Notes: a model not told the origin generated them from the sequence alone. Counted from the first letter of the stretch, positions 13,820-20,758 are shown. The stretch: DNA of 21,672 nt from CAYYYJ01 sp964631205 (GCA_964631205.1 CAZVWU010000012.1:1-21672); one strand, 5' to 3'. A program made the numbers and translations.

Positions 13820-14293
13820 TTAGCTTATCAATTGGCTTTCCTCTACTTTTCCTAAATCCCTTTCAAGCCTTTTTATGTCCTGCTTTATGGCTTCGAGATG
13901 GGCAAGAATCCTTTCTTTTTCCTTGTCAAAATTCTCCAGCTCTAGATATAATTTTATCGCATCCCTGAATTCATGGAGATGTATTGTGGTGTATGGAAGC
14001 TTGTTGAGATCTTTTGAAACCCTTGAGACAAGGTCGCCTAGCCATTTGTTCATCCCTATTTTAACCTCTTTCTTGATTATCTTATCTTTGTCAAGATGGG
14101 CGCGAATTAAACGGACAATGCATGCTGTTGGGAATGGAAGCTTCTCCTTCGCTTCTTCTTCAGCGCTCACTTCATCCTCTTTTGGCTGCTGGTCCTGGTC
14201 TGCTGATTCCTCTTGTACAATTTCTGCCACCCCTGAAGTCTCAACAACCTCTTCAGTTGTGTCAACAGGCGGCTGAACCTGTTCTTCTGGCAT
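13820..14293 (-). CDS. Histone-fold protein with acidic tail and C-terminal coiled coil
   Basis: The 157-aa protein has three parts. Residues 1-50 are a very acidic, Gln/Glu-rich disordered tail. Residues 51-118 align with an archaeal histone: LPFPTACIVRLIRAH for helix 1, KEVKIGMNKWLGDLVSRVSK for helix 2, TTIHLHEFRDAI for loop 2 and the start of helix 3 (archaeal histones read RKTIKAEDIELA here). Residues 119-150 are a highly charged heptad-like helix (ENFDKEKERILAHL, DIKRLERDL). DNA binding or dimerisation through the histone fold, with extra oligomerisation through the coiled coil, is inferred. The acidic tail is opposite in charge to eukaryotic histone tails and may limit or tune binding. 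GAGGGG lies about 10 nt before the ATG, and a TATA-like CTTATATG lies at about 14322-14331. Confidence 0.65.
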   Translation of the reverse strand: MPEEQVQPPVDTTEEVVETSGVAEIVQEESADQDQQPKEDEVSAEEEAKEKLPFPTACIVRLIRAHLDKDKIIKKEVKIGMNKWLGDLVSRVSKDLNKLPYTTIHLHEFRDAIKLYLELENFDKEKERILAHLEAIKQDIKRLERDLGKVEESQLIS

Positions 14294-14389
14294 AATAAAT
14301 CAACCCCTCTAATAGCTATATGACATATAAGTATATTATAGATGATTCTAGGGTTTAAAAAGGGATTTTATTGATTTAAAATAAAAATC

Positions 14390-14890
14390 TTATTGGCTAG
14401 TGTCTTTTGTAAAAATGTCTGTAAAAGAAGGTTCAGGCCCCAATCGTGCTATTTCATCTTTCATAAGCTGCCTATATCTTTCTTCTATGCGCCTAACCTT
14501 ATCTGCATAAGCTCTCCTGTCTTCCTCACGGGCCCATAAGTCCCATAAAAGTGTCTTATACTTATCGGGTGTAAATTTTTTCATGCCTTCAACAACAGGA
14601 AGCCTATTGAGGTCAATTTTCTCGCCCATCAAAACTTGCTCAACCTCAACTACTTTTGCTGGGATCACCCTGGCCCCAGTTATTATCGGCTTGGTATCAT
14701 AACCTCTAGAAGAAACATATGACCCGAATCGACCAAGAGTTTCAGCATTCACCAGCGCCTCTGGTCTAGTGTCGCTGCCTCTGTCCCTTTTAGGAAATTC
14801 GCCGCTAATAATATTATCCTCATCTGTTACATAAAATGTTGGTCTGCCTGTGCCAGGTACCCGTGCCGTGTAAATCCTTACTTCTTGCAT
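14390..14890 (-). CDS. Hypothetical protein (166 aa), palindrome-regulated
   Basis: No family is recognised. The N terminus reads MQEVRIYTARVPGTGRP, similar in style to the next gene upstream (MGIRLYTVEQP). The middle is mixed alpha/beta (GRFGSYVSSRGYDTKPIITG, ARVIPAKVVEVEQVL), and the C-terminal third is a long charged helix (REEDRRAYADKVRRIEERYR). It is soluble, with no signal or membrane helix. A strong TATA box (CTTTATATACC, minus strand, about 14926-14936) lies 40 bp before the ATG, and GGTGA sits 5 nt before it, so this gene has a short leader with a Shine-Dalgarno site. The palindrome TATAACACTGTTATA lies about 30 bp above the TATA box. Confidence 0.65.
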   Translation of the reverse strand: MQEVRIYTARVPGTGRPTFYVTDEDNIISGEFPKRDRGSDTRPEALVNAETLGRFGSYVSSRGYDTKPIITGARVIPAKVVEVEQVLMGEKIDLNRLPVVEGMKKFTPDKYKTLLWDLWAREEDRRAYADKVRRIEERYRQLMKDEIARLGPEPSFTDIFTKDTSQ

Positions 14891-14925
14891 AATTCACCTT
14901 TTCTTGCTCTTTCTATAGATTAAGG

Positions 14926-14980
14926 GTATATAAAGCTTTCTGTTGTTATTACTGTTTGGTTCTTATATAACACTGTTATA
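14926..14980 (-). promoter_or_regulatory. Promoter of the 166-aa gene with palindrome TATAACACTGTTATA
   Basis: The TATA box CTTTATATACC (minus strand, 14926-14936) is preceded at 14966-14980 by TATAACA-C-TGTTATA, a palindrome with perfect 7-bp arms. Fifteen bases of this element (14965-14979) recur exactly at 15455-15469 upstream of the neighbouring gene. Confidence 0.65.
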
Positions 14981-14981
14981 A

Positions 14982-15407
14982 TCATTGAACCTCTGGAGCT
15001 TCTTCAACACTTATCACCTTAGGAAAGAATTTTCTGCCTACAGTCTGGTAAAGATCTTCAGCCTTGATATCGATAACCTCTGGAACCAAACAGGCTGTAA
15101 CCACCAGTTTTCCAGCAGCTATGGCTGGCGGAGGTTTGGCCATTTCTATTTCCCAATTCTTTTCTACAATTTTTGACCGGAATATATACCTTTCCCTTTT
15201 GCCCCGCAGCTTTGCAATTTCCAGCAGGCTCTTCCCATTTTTGGCCAGCTCAGCTTCCACATCATATAAAACTTTTGAGTAACCGATATAGGGCTTTCCC
15301 TGAATTAAGAGGACCTTATTGTAACCATCTGTTGTAAATTTCCTTCTTGCCAATGCGTGAGCATGACCGCGAACAGGCTGTTCTACCGTATACAGTCTGA
15401 TTCCCAT
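14982..15407 (-). CDS. Hypothetical protein (141 aa), palindrome-regulated
   Basis: No family is recognised. The protein starts MGIRLYTVEQPVRGHAHALA and continues as mixed alpha/beta: TTDGYNKVLLIQGKPYIGYS, a helix around LLEIAKLRGKRER, KIVEKNWEIEMAK, a Pro/Ala turn, and strands KLVVTACLVPEVIDI near the end. It looks cytoplasmic. The shared I-x-L/I-Y-T opening and the shared palindrome suggest that it is a diverged relative or co-regulated partner of the 166-aa protein (inference). The start at 15407 was preferred over 15416 because a TATA-like TTATTTAA (minus strand, about 15430-15437) lies 25 bp upstream; the difference is three residues. Confidence 0.62.
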   Translation of the reverse strand: MGIRLYTVEQPVRGHAHALARRKFTTDGYNKVLLIQGKPYIGYSKVLYDVEAELAKNGKSLLEIAKLRGKRERYIFRSKIVEKNWEIEMAKPPPAIAAGKLVVTACLVPEVIDIKAEDLYQTVGRKFFPKVISVEEAPEVQ

Positions 15408-15429
15408 AACATTCACAATTAATATAAAT

Positions 15430-15470
15430 TAAATAATACGGCTATTAAATAAAAATATAACACTGTTATC
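15430..15470 (-). promoter_or_regulatory. Promoter of the 141-aa gene with second palindrome copy
   Basis: A TATA-like TTATTTAA (about 15430-15437) is preceded about 20 bp further upstream by TATAACACTGTTATC (15456-15470), the same palindrome as at 14966-14980 with one outer mismatch. This copy is also about 50 bp from the divergent site-2 protease start and could affect it. Confidence 0.6.
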
Positions 15471-15519
15471 TAATTCCTTAAACCACCACTTTATTAACAT
15501 CTTTCCCTATTAATTACCT

Positions 15520-16689
15520 ATGTCCGAACTCTGGCAGGATCCCTACACACTCTCAGTCCTTGTCTTTGTAGTTTTCCTTGCCCTCTATGTCTACAGGGAC
15601 AGGAAGAAATTTGAGAGGCAGTCTATAGTGCTTTTAAGGAGGACAACAAGGGGAAGGGGCTTCATAATAAAGCTTGCAGACAGGTTTCCCCGCTTCTGGA
15701 AGCATCTCGGAAATTTGGGGGTATTTGCCTGTTTTGCGGCATCAGTATTTGTTGTATACCAGCTTGCCTCAAACCTGTTCAGGGCAGCCACAGTTTCAGG
15801 CAGGCCTGGCGGGCTTGCCTTCCTTATACCATCTCCAACAGCCACAGCCGCAGCAGGGCCCGGATTTCTCGCAGTCCCATTCTGGTATTGGATTATAGCA
15901 ATAGGGATTCTGGTCGTTGTCCATGAAGGCCTGCACGGAGTGATGTCAGTTGTTGGCAAAGTCAAAATAAAATCCCTTGGCTGGGGCCTTCTAGCAGTGA
16001 TCCCGCTGGCTTTTGTTGAGCCGGATGAAAAGGCTCTCCAGAAAAAAAGCTTTCTCACCCAGCAGCGTGTCTTCGCCGCAGGCTCGCTTGCAAATTTTAT
16101 TCTAGCGATGATCTCAATTATAATCCTAAGCTTCGGCTTCCTCTGGGCTTATGGAGGGGCGGGCGTCGCATTCCAATCGCAAGTAAACGGCACTCCAGCA
16201 CAACAGGTCAACCTGACAGGAGTTATAGTTGGAATAGATAATTTCCAGATAAAAAATACAGAAGACCTTTCGGCTGCCTTAACCCAATCAGGCCCAAACA
16301 AAGAAATAGAAGTTAAAACAAAAATTGTTTCAGAAAATAAAATTGAGGACAAGTCATACAAGCTCACAACAATAGCAGAACCGAATTCAACTTCAAATAA
16401 GGGGTTCATCGGCATAGCGCGCGTAGCCGATGCAAAAATTATAAAGGAGACCCTTCTCCCCTATTCAGGCCCTATAGCTTTCTTCCAGGGCCTTTTCTTT
16501 TTCCTTTTCCTGATCAACCTCGGTGTCGGCTTAGCTAACCTGCTTCCGATCAAACCGCTTGATGGCGGCAGGATGTGGGAGACATTATTGCAGAGGATTT
16601 CAAGAAAACACCATAAAAAAATACTCAGCGTACTCGGATGGCTTACACTTTTGCTGATAGTGGCAAACTTCGCTGTGCCTTTTGTATAA
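15520..16689 (+). CDS. Site-2-type intramembrane zinc metalloprotease (M50) with PDZ domain
   Basis: The 389-aa polytopic membrane protein carries the M50 motifs: VVVHEGLHG, with HExxH at 135-139 in a hydrophobic helix, and NLLPIKPLDGGRM (340-352), where Asp348 is the third zinc ligand. Other membrane segments are near 10-25, 66-85, 120-135, 186-208, 318-338 and 370-388. Between the two catalytic helices lies a PDZ-like domain (about 225-310; LTGVIVGIDNFQIKNTEDLS). Site-2 proteases cut membrane-anchored regulators within the bilayer. The membrane-bound winged-helix regulator 3 kb upstream is a conceivable substrate (inference). TATA-like CTTTATTAAC (15489-15498) is 25 bp before the ATG, predicting a leaderless transcript. 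All catalytic residues are intact. Confidence 0.9.
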   Translation: MSELWQDPYTLSVLVFVVFLALYVYRDRKKFERQSIVLLRRTTRGRGFIIKLADRFPRFWKHLGNLGVFACFAASVFVVYQLASNLFRAATVSGRPGGLAFLIPSPTATAAAGPGFLAVPFWYWIIAIGILVVVHEGLHGVMSVVGKVKIKSLGWGLLAVIPLAFVEPDEKALQKKSFLTQQRVFAAGSLANFILAMISIIILSFGFLWAYGGAGVAFQSQVNGTPAQQVNLTGVIVGIDNFQIKNTEDLSAALTQSGPNKEIEVKTKIVSENKIEDKSYKLTTIAEPNSTSNKGFIGIARVADAKIIKETLLPYSGPIAFFQGLFFFLFLINLGVGLANLLPIKPLDGGRMWETLLQRISRKHHKKILSVLGWLTLLLIVANFAVPFV

Positions 16690-16741
16690 GAAGAATAAAA
16701 TAAAACTTAATTAAAAAATTAACGTATTTTTTCATCAGCAG

Positions 16742-16978
16742 CTACATTGATTTAAGTTTGTCTGCAATAAAGTCTACAATCGCTTTGTCGTTTGGTATTG
16801 CTATAGACCTTTTGAACCTCTTTGTGCCGTCAGGCAGAAAGAAACCACGGGATATGGCCAAAAACTCGTTTTCACCTGTTTCCGCCTTGGCCTTTTTCCT
16901 TGCAACTTCGATGAAGTTGTTTTTGCCGAACTTTACCTCTTCGGATTTCAGCGTTTCAAACTCAACATCGCCTTCCAT
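16742..16978 (-). CDS. Small, probably abundant protein (78 aa), PC4-like pattern
   Basis: The product reads as beta-strand-rich with a C-terminal helix: VEFETLKSEEVKFGKNNFIE, VARKKAKAE, EFLAISRGFFLPDGTKRFKR, SIAIPNDKAIVDFIADKLKS. The strand-strand-strand-helix order and basic, aromatic strands recall PC4/p15-type single-strand DNA-binding proteins, but I cannot confirm homology. Expression signals are the best among the small genes: TATA box CTTTATATACC (minus strand, about 17068-17079), a leader of about 65 nt, and GAGGAGG 10 nt before the ATG. This suggests an abundant chromatin or stress protein (inference). Confidence 0.68.
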   Translation of the reverse strand: MEGDVEFETLKSEEVKFGKNNFIEVARKKAKAETGENEFLAISRGFFLPDGTKRFKRSIAIPNDKAIVDFIADKLKSM

Positions 16979-17067
16979 AGTTGTATTTCCTCCTCTTTGT
17001 ACACTGTGATCGCTTTCCCTTTATAGGACGGAATCCGTGCACAGTTAATCAAAAGTAGTATTTTAGG

Positions 17068-17079
17068 TATATAAAGGTT
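17068..17079 (-). promoter_or_regulatory. Strong TATA box of the 78-aa gene
   Basis: CTTTATATACC on the minus strand is close to the archaeal consensus and nearly identical to the one before the 166-aa gene. It lies about 95 bp before the start codon, so the mRNA has a leader; a second weaker candidate, CCTATAAAGG, is at about 17018-17030. Confidence 0.5.
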
Positions 17080-17102
17080 ATCCTCAAGTGAGCTGTAAAA
17101 TG

Positions 17103-17165
17103 CCTGTTAAGTGAGGTCGACCGAAGGGAGAAGTGCAACGTCCCGACGAGCGAAGCGAGGAGAGT
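17103..17165. repeat. CGAAG-rich GC-richer element, right-hand relative at 17614
   Basis: CCTGTTAA (17103-17110) followed by GACCGAAGGGAGAAGTGCA and CGACGAGCGAAGCGAGGAG. The GC content stands out from the AT-rich surroundings. A related order (CCTGTTAA, then GAACGAAGTGAG, then GCAGCGT) occurs at 17614-17651, on the other side of the VOC gene. Confidence 0.5.
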
Positions 17166-17177
17166 TGAGAACCCAAG

Positions 17178-17489
17178 CTAATGCACGAGCTGTATTCTTA
17201 TTCCATTAGGACCATCAACCATGTCGTTTTTGTAAATCTTGTATCCCAATTTTTCAAGTCGTTTCTTTATTTCTTCAAAGTTATCAACTTTTAGCGCCAG
17301 ATGGTTGATGGTCTGGTTCTTGTTATCTCCCTGAAATATCGCAAGTATTTGATTTCCAACTTTCATAAAAAATTCATCACCATAATCACCATGAACAGTT
17401 AAACCTAATCCATCCATGAAGAATTTTTTTGCTTCATCAACATCTGAAAAATAAATTGCTAGATGATCTATACCTACAGCTCGTGCCAT
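17178..17489 (-). CDS. VOC (glyoxalase/bleomycin-resistance fold) family protein
   Basis: From the ATG at 17489 the protein is 103 aa, a single VOC module pair. IDHLAIYFSDVDEAKKFF (7-24) supplies the first metal His (His9), and INHLALKVDNFEEI (61-74) the second (His63). At the last strand, GPNGIRIQLVH has Gln100 where many members have Glu, and the LAIF strand lacks the usual Glu, so the metal site is altered. VOC proteins are metal-dependent lyases, dioxygenases or drug-binding proteins; the function is not predictable here. TATA TTTATAAAT (minus strand, about 17510-17519) 25 bp upstream fixes the start; the upstream ATG at 17540 precedes it. Codon use is AT-rich and the gene lies between related CGAAG-rich elements, suggesting recent transfer. 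Confidence 0.82.
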   Translation of the reverse strand: MARAVGIDHLAIYFSDVDEAKKFFMDGLGLTVHGDYGDEFFMKVGNQILAIFQGDNKNQTINHLALKVDNFEEIKKRLEKLGYKIYKNDMVDGPNGIRIQLVH

Positions 17490-17550
17490 AATATTTTGTA
17501 TTACTCGTAAATTTATAAAGGCTTTGGTTCTCAATTTCACTTAATATGGC

Positions 17551-17684
17551 ATTAACCGAAGTCGCCGAAGGCGATTTAGGAAAAATGTGAGCTGAGCATT
17601 TTTCCGTTAAATTCCTGTTAATAGACCCGAACGAAGTGAGAGCGCAGCGTGGCAAGGATTTTCGTAGAAAATCCGCAGAGTAAA
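17551..17684. repeat. Cluster of three hairpins and CGAAG motifs beside the VOC gene
   Basis: Three strong inverted repeats follow each other: AAGTCGCC/GGCGATTT (17559-17577, one G-T pair), GGAAAAATG/CATTTTTCC (17579-17605, perfect 9-bp stem) and GGATTTTC/GAAAATCC (17656-17674, perfect 8-bp stem with a 3-nt loop). Between the second and third lies the CCTGTTAA element with GAACGAAGTGAGAGCGCAGC. No open frame explains it. It could be a structured RNA, a repeat element or a scar of insertion. Confidence 0.55.
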
Positions 17685-17764
17685 AATCAATTTTCCGTTT
17701 GGAATTAATAAGATGAAACAAAATTAGGCGTATTTATAAGTTTGATTATTTTTATAGTAATATT

Positions 17765-18312
17765 ATGATAAAAGCATTAATATGGGATATAGGCGGAGTC
17801 CTAATAGACGATCCAAAATACAAAGAATTCTGGAAAGAAATTCCAAGAAGTGAAGAGCTTAGAATTAAATTTGGCATGAGAAAAATCGATACTAAAGAAT
17901 TCATAAGACAAGGAGCAAATTTAATGAATATAAGTCAAAAGGAATTTCTTGAAAAATACAAAAAAGCATATTGGACCGGAAAAAGGAATATTAATGCGAT
18001 TAGAATATTTAAGAAAAATAAACTAAAGAATTATATTTTTTCAGATACAAACCCAATACATTTGCAATACTTGGAAAAGATTTATTTGAAAGAGCTGAAA
18101 AAATATTTACAGATAAAAGAAAAAAATATTCTAATTCATATAAAGAAATATTAAAAATAATCAAACTAAAACCAGAAGAAGTTATTTTTATTGATAATAA
18201 AGAAAAGTATATCGAACTTGCACGGAAGCAAGGAATTAATTCTATTTTGTATAAAAATAACTTCCAATTGGAAAAAGAACTTAGTAAATATTGCTTGTCT
18301 ATAGGCCAATAG
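17765..18312 (+). pseudogene. HAD-superfamily hydrolase, split by a single-base frameshift
   Basis: The first frame gives MIKALIWDIGGVLIDDPKYK (motif I Asp8) through NYIFSDTNPIHLQYLEK (motif II Ser93) and then runs into an unrelated tail, stopping at 18154. The homology continues in another frame, DLFERAEKIFTDKRKK, SYKEILKIIKLKPEEVIFID, NKEKYIELARKQGIN, which has motif IV FIDN and ends at 18312. The switch falls at the A4 run at 18075-18078; one extra A would restore a protein of about 182 aa with HAD IA-type layout. This is decay, a sequencing error, or less likely programmed slippage. A TATA box (TATTTATAAG, 17731-17740) lies upstream. Codon use is strongly AT-biased (many AGA, ATA and AAA codons), unlike the neighbouring genes. 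Confidence 0.85.
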
Positions 18313-18323
18313 ACAGGATGTGA

Positions 18324-19457
18324 TTATCTTTTTTTCTTTTCCATCGCTTTTTTCACCCTCTCAACAGCAATCTCCATCGCCGCGTCCCTTGGCTTGGTCC
18401 CATTTTTCCCGGATCTTTTTAAAACAAGCTCTGTGTTCCTCCTGATTTTTTTCTCCACAAGCTTAAACATCTGGTCCGGATTTTTCCCTTTATATTCTGC
18501 ATAGGATGAGATCACCCCTCCGGAATTTGCAACAAAATCCGGGATCACAAGAATTCCTTTCTTGTGCAAAACCTCTTCTATCTCCGGGGTAGTTGGAATA
18601 TTAGAGCCTTCAACAATTAATTTTGCTTTTATTTTTTCTACATCATCTTTTTTAATCAAATCAGGTATTGCAGCTGTTACCAAGACATCAGCATCCAGCC
18701 CTATTATATTTTTTGCACCTAAAACCTCACCTTCGCCATAAGCAGTTACTGTGCCTTTTTCTTTTTTTACTCCATCCAATTTTTTAAAATCCAACCCATC
18801 TCTTTTGTAAATTACGCCTTTTGAATCTGAAACAGCGATTAGCTTGGCTCCATGCTCTGAAAAATATTTTGCTGCAAACCAGCCGACATTCCCAAACCCC
18901 TCAATCGCAACTGTTGAATTTTTCAGGTCCAGTTTTGCATATTTTGCGCCAACCAAGGCGGCTGTGAAAACTCCAAAACCAGTAGACCCGTATTCATGCG
19001 GTATCCCGCATCTCTGGCCTTCTGTATGGCCTGTGCACATGTTCGCAGGCTTGCCTGTGCACGATTTCCACGACCCGTTCGCCTCTGCAAACCACTGCAT
19101 CTCCTCTTCTGATGTGTTCATGTCAGGCCCTGCGACATACAATTTCGGGCAGATTGCTTTTATTGCTTTAGAAAATGATTGGATAATTTCTTTTTTCTTT
19201 TCTTTTGTTATCTGCCTGTCATCAGCAATAATCCCGGCTTTAGCCCCTCCGAAAGGCAATCCAGCCAGCGCATTTTTCCACGTCATTGCCCTTGCCAGCC
19301 TTGATACCTCTTCCACCGAAACACTCGGCGTCATCCTTATGCCGCCTTTGCCGCGGCCTCTGGCTGTATTATCTATTACAACAAACCCATGCATCCCTGT
19401 TTTTGGGTCCCACACCTCCAGAATTTTCTCAGGGCCGAACTCGTCAAATGAGACCAT
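18324..19457 (-). CDS. Glu/Leu/Phe/Val dehydrogenase family amino-acid dehydrogenase
   Basis: The 377-aa protein oxidatively deaminates an amino acid to its 2-oxoacid, or the reverse, with NAD(P). It has GKGGIRMTP (36-44), MTWKNALAGLPFGGAKAG (58-75) with substrate and catalytic lysines 61 and 73, and GPDMNTSEEEM (110-120) with Asp112. The Rossmann loop is GFGNVG (187-192), with Asp211 after the second strand hinting at NAD. VANSGGVISSYAEY near the C terminus is also typical. The N-terminal EVWDPKTGMHGFVVID is more like Leu/Phe/Val dehydrogenases, so glutamate specificity is not certain. Where glutamate dehydrogenases have the ELGGS..R..ATG loop, this protein has PANMCTGHTEGQRCGIPHEY, with two Cys and two His. 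It shares an AT-rich promoter with the divergent membrane protein. Confidence 0.9.
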   Translation of the reverse strand: MVSFDEFGPEKILEVWDPKTGMHGFVVIDNTARGRGKGGIRMTPSVSVEEVSRLARAMTWKNALAGLPFGGAKAGIIADDRQITKEKKKEIIQSFSKAIKAICPKLYVAGPDMNTSEEEMQWFAEANGSWKSCTGKPANMCTGHTEGQRCGIPHEYGSTGFGVFTAALVGAKYAKLDLKNSTVAIEGFGNVGWFAAKYFSEHGAKLIAVSDSKGVIYKRDGLDFKKLDGVKKEKGTVTAYGEGEVLGAKNIIGLDADVLVTAAIPDLIKKDDVEKIKAKLIVEGSNIPTTPEIEEVLHKKGILVIPDFVANSGGVISSYAEYKGKNPDQMFKLVEKKIRRNTELVLKRSGKNGTKPRDAAMEIAVERVKKAMEKKKR

Positions 19458-19472
19458 AACTATATTAACTTT

Positions 19473-19488
19473 GTTTTAAATAAATAAA
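19473..19488. promoter_or_regulatory. Shared TATA region between the dehydrogenase and membrane protein genes
   Basis: TTTTAAATAAATAAA contains a TATA box readable on both strands. It is centred about 25 bp before the plus-strand ATG at 19505 and about 22 bp before the minus-strand ATG at 19457. The two starts are 47 bp apart, so initiation on one side may exclude the other. Confidence 0.55.
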
Positions 19489-19504
19489 CAACACAATTAC
19501 TATT

Positions 19505-20374
19505 ATGTTGAAATTGCTGCCTCTCATCTTATTACTCCTCTTGACGCCAATAGTTTCCGCGCAGCCGCTGAATGCGACAAGCATTGATTCATTGAAATCA
19601 ACGCTGGAAACAGTTGACAAAGTAGTCATACTTGTTTTGGCCGCTTACCTGATTTTTGGGGTCTACAAAATAATCCGCGTCTACAGGAAAGAAGGGCACC
19701 TGCCTTTTCTCAGATTTTTCAAAAACACAAAAGCAATTATAGCAGTCGCAGTAAGCCTGCTTGGTGTAGTCATTTTTATCCTCGCGATGTTCCAGCCATG
19801 GTATATAATAAAAGCTGACGTCGATACAGAATCGTTCAAAACAGGCGGCTTAAAGGATATAATTAAAATAGACGGCGTGAATGGCGTAATCCTAAATAAA
19901 GACCTGTTCAAAGGCATAGAGCTGCCTGCCCAGGGAAGCTTCAATATTGTGCTTCTTCTGATAGTCCTCGGAAGCATCTTCGGCCTGCTTGGAGCAAAAA
20001 GCCTCAGGAGCTTTGGGAAAAATTATATAAAATCCGGAATATTCGGCCTGATCCCTTTCATCCTGATAGTTTTGTTCGCAATATTCCTGCCGAGCATTGT
20101 AAGCGCCCTTACAGCAAATATTCCCGCAATAAAAGATAATTTTGTCATTGATGCTTTTGTGACAGACTTCACAAAATCAGTTGCCTCGCAGCCAATCAGC
20201 GGCGAATACACAAAAAACCTTACTGTGCCTGTGAAGCTTGACCTCAAAATCCAGTGGGGTCTTGAGGCAGGCATGTGGATGTTTTTGGCTGCCGGGCTTG
20301 TAAAAATAACAGGCGGCATCCTTGCAATTGTTTTTTCAGGGAAAGTTGACAGGAAGAAAGAGGGCGAAAAATAA
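19505..20374 (+). CDS. Polytopic membrane protein of unknown function (289 aa)
   Basis: The protein starts with a cleavable-looking signal (MLKLLPLILLLLLTPIVSAQ) and has hydrophobic helices near 39-57, 78-97, 147-165, 178-200 and 255-277. Between helices lie two hydrophilic loops (about 100-145 and 202-250) with alternating polar/hydrophobic strands. The second helix is followed by basic residues (KIIRVYRKEGH) and the C terminus is basic (VDRKKEGEK), which places both inside by the positive-inside rule. No catalytic or transport motif is visible and I do not recognise the family. TATA-like TTAAATAAA lies 25 bp before the ATG. Confidence 0.75.
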   Translation: MLKLLPLILLLLLTPIVSAQPLNATSIDSLKSTLETVDKVVILVLAAYLIFGVYKIIRVYRKEGHLPFLRFFKNTKAIIAVAVSLLGVVIFILAMFQPWYIIKADVDTESFKTGGLKDIIKIDGVNGVILNKDLFKGIELPAQGSFNIVLLLIVLGSIFGLLGAKSLRSFGKNYIKSGIFGLIPFILIVLFAIFLPSIVSALTANIPAIKDNFVIDAFVTDFTKSVASQPISGEYTKNLTVPVKLDLKIQWGLEAGMWMFLAAGLVKITGGILAIVFSGKVDRKKEGEK

Positions 20375-20422
20375 CTCATTTTGGCAGCATGAAGTGTATA
20401 GTAAGCTGCTGCATCATTAGTA

Positions 20423-20453
20423 AACTTTATATACTTATGTATACATAGTATAC
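20423..20453 (+). promoter_or_regulatory. VapBC promoter with repeated GTATAC operator
   Basis: A TATA box (AACTTTATATAC, about 20423-20434) is followed by TATGTATACATA (20436-20447, perfect palindrome) and by two GTATAC sites (20439-20444 and 20448-20453) at a 9-bp period, ending just before the ATG at 20459. Ribbon-helix-helix antitoxins bind such repeated half-sites, so autorepression over the transcription start is likely. Confidence 0.65.
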
Positions 20454-20458
20454 AATAT

Positions 20459-20758
20459 ATGACAGAAATTACCGTATCAACCAGGATACCTAAAGAACTT
20501 GAAACAGAGCTTGAAACTTACATGGAAAAAGAGCACCTGGAAAAATCTACAGCAATAAGAAAATTATTGTTCCAGTCTCTTCAGGAATGGCGGGAGCAAT
20601 ACGCCCTTCGGCTCCTTGAAGAGGGCAGGACAACCCTATCAAAAGCTGCAGAAATGGCAGGCATGGACTTATGGTCTTTCACATCTAAAGTAAGGGGCCT
20701 GCAAATGCAGTGGGTTAAAGACATAGTTATAGAAAGAGACCTGAGGGCCTTTGCATGA
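20459..20758 (+). CDS. VapB-type antitoxin: ribbon-helix-helix plus UPF0175-like domain
   Basis: The 99-aa protein starts with a ribbon-helix-helix DNA-binding domain (ITVSTRIPKELETELETYME, then a helix with STAIRKLL; about residues 3-45). The second half, EQYALRLLEEGRTTLSKAAE and MAGMDLWSFTSKVR (about 50-80), matches the UPF0175 helix-turn-helix pattern common in archaeal antitoxins. The stop codon overlaps the start of the PIN toxin gene by 4 nt (ATGA), the usual antitoxin-first layout. It should neutralise the PIN toxin and repress its own promoter at the GTATAC repeats. Confidence 0.88.
   Translation: MTEITVSTRIPKELETELETYMEKEHLEKSTAIRKLLFQSLQEWREQYALRLLEEGRTTLSKAAEMAGMDLWSFTSKVRGLQMQWVKDIVIERDLRAFA

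Noticed and set aside
15591..16058. Minus-strand frame of 155 codons inside the site-2 protease gene
   Set aside because: It overlaps a protein with intact HExxH and LDG motifs, and its own translation is unstructured and Pro/Arg-rich.
17103..17684. Possible insertion sequence with terminal repeats around the VOC gene
   Set aside because: There is no transposase, the flanking elements are direct and imperfect rather than inverted termini, and no target-site duplication could be recognised.
18844..19479. Plus-strand frame of 211 codons opposite the amino-acid dehydrogenase
   Set aside because: The dehydrogenase on the minus strand has all family motifs; the opposite frame is a shadow and overlaps the shared promoter.
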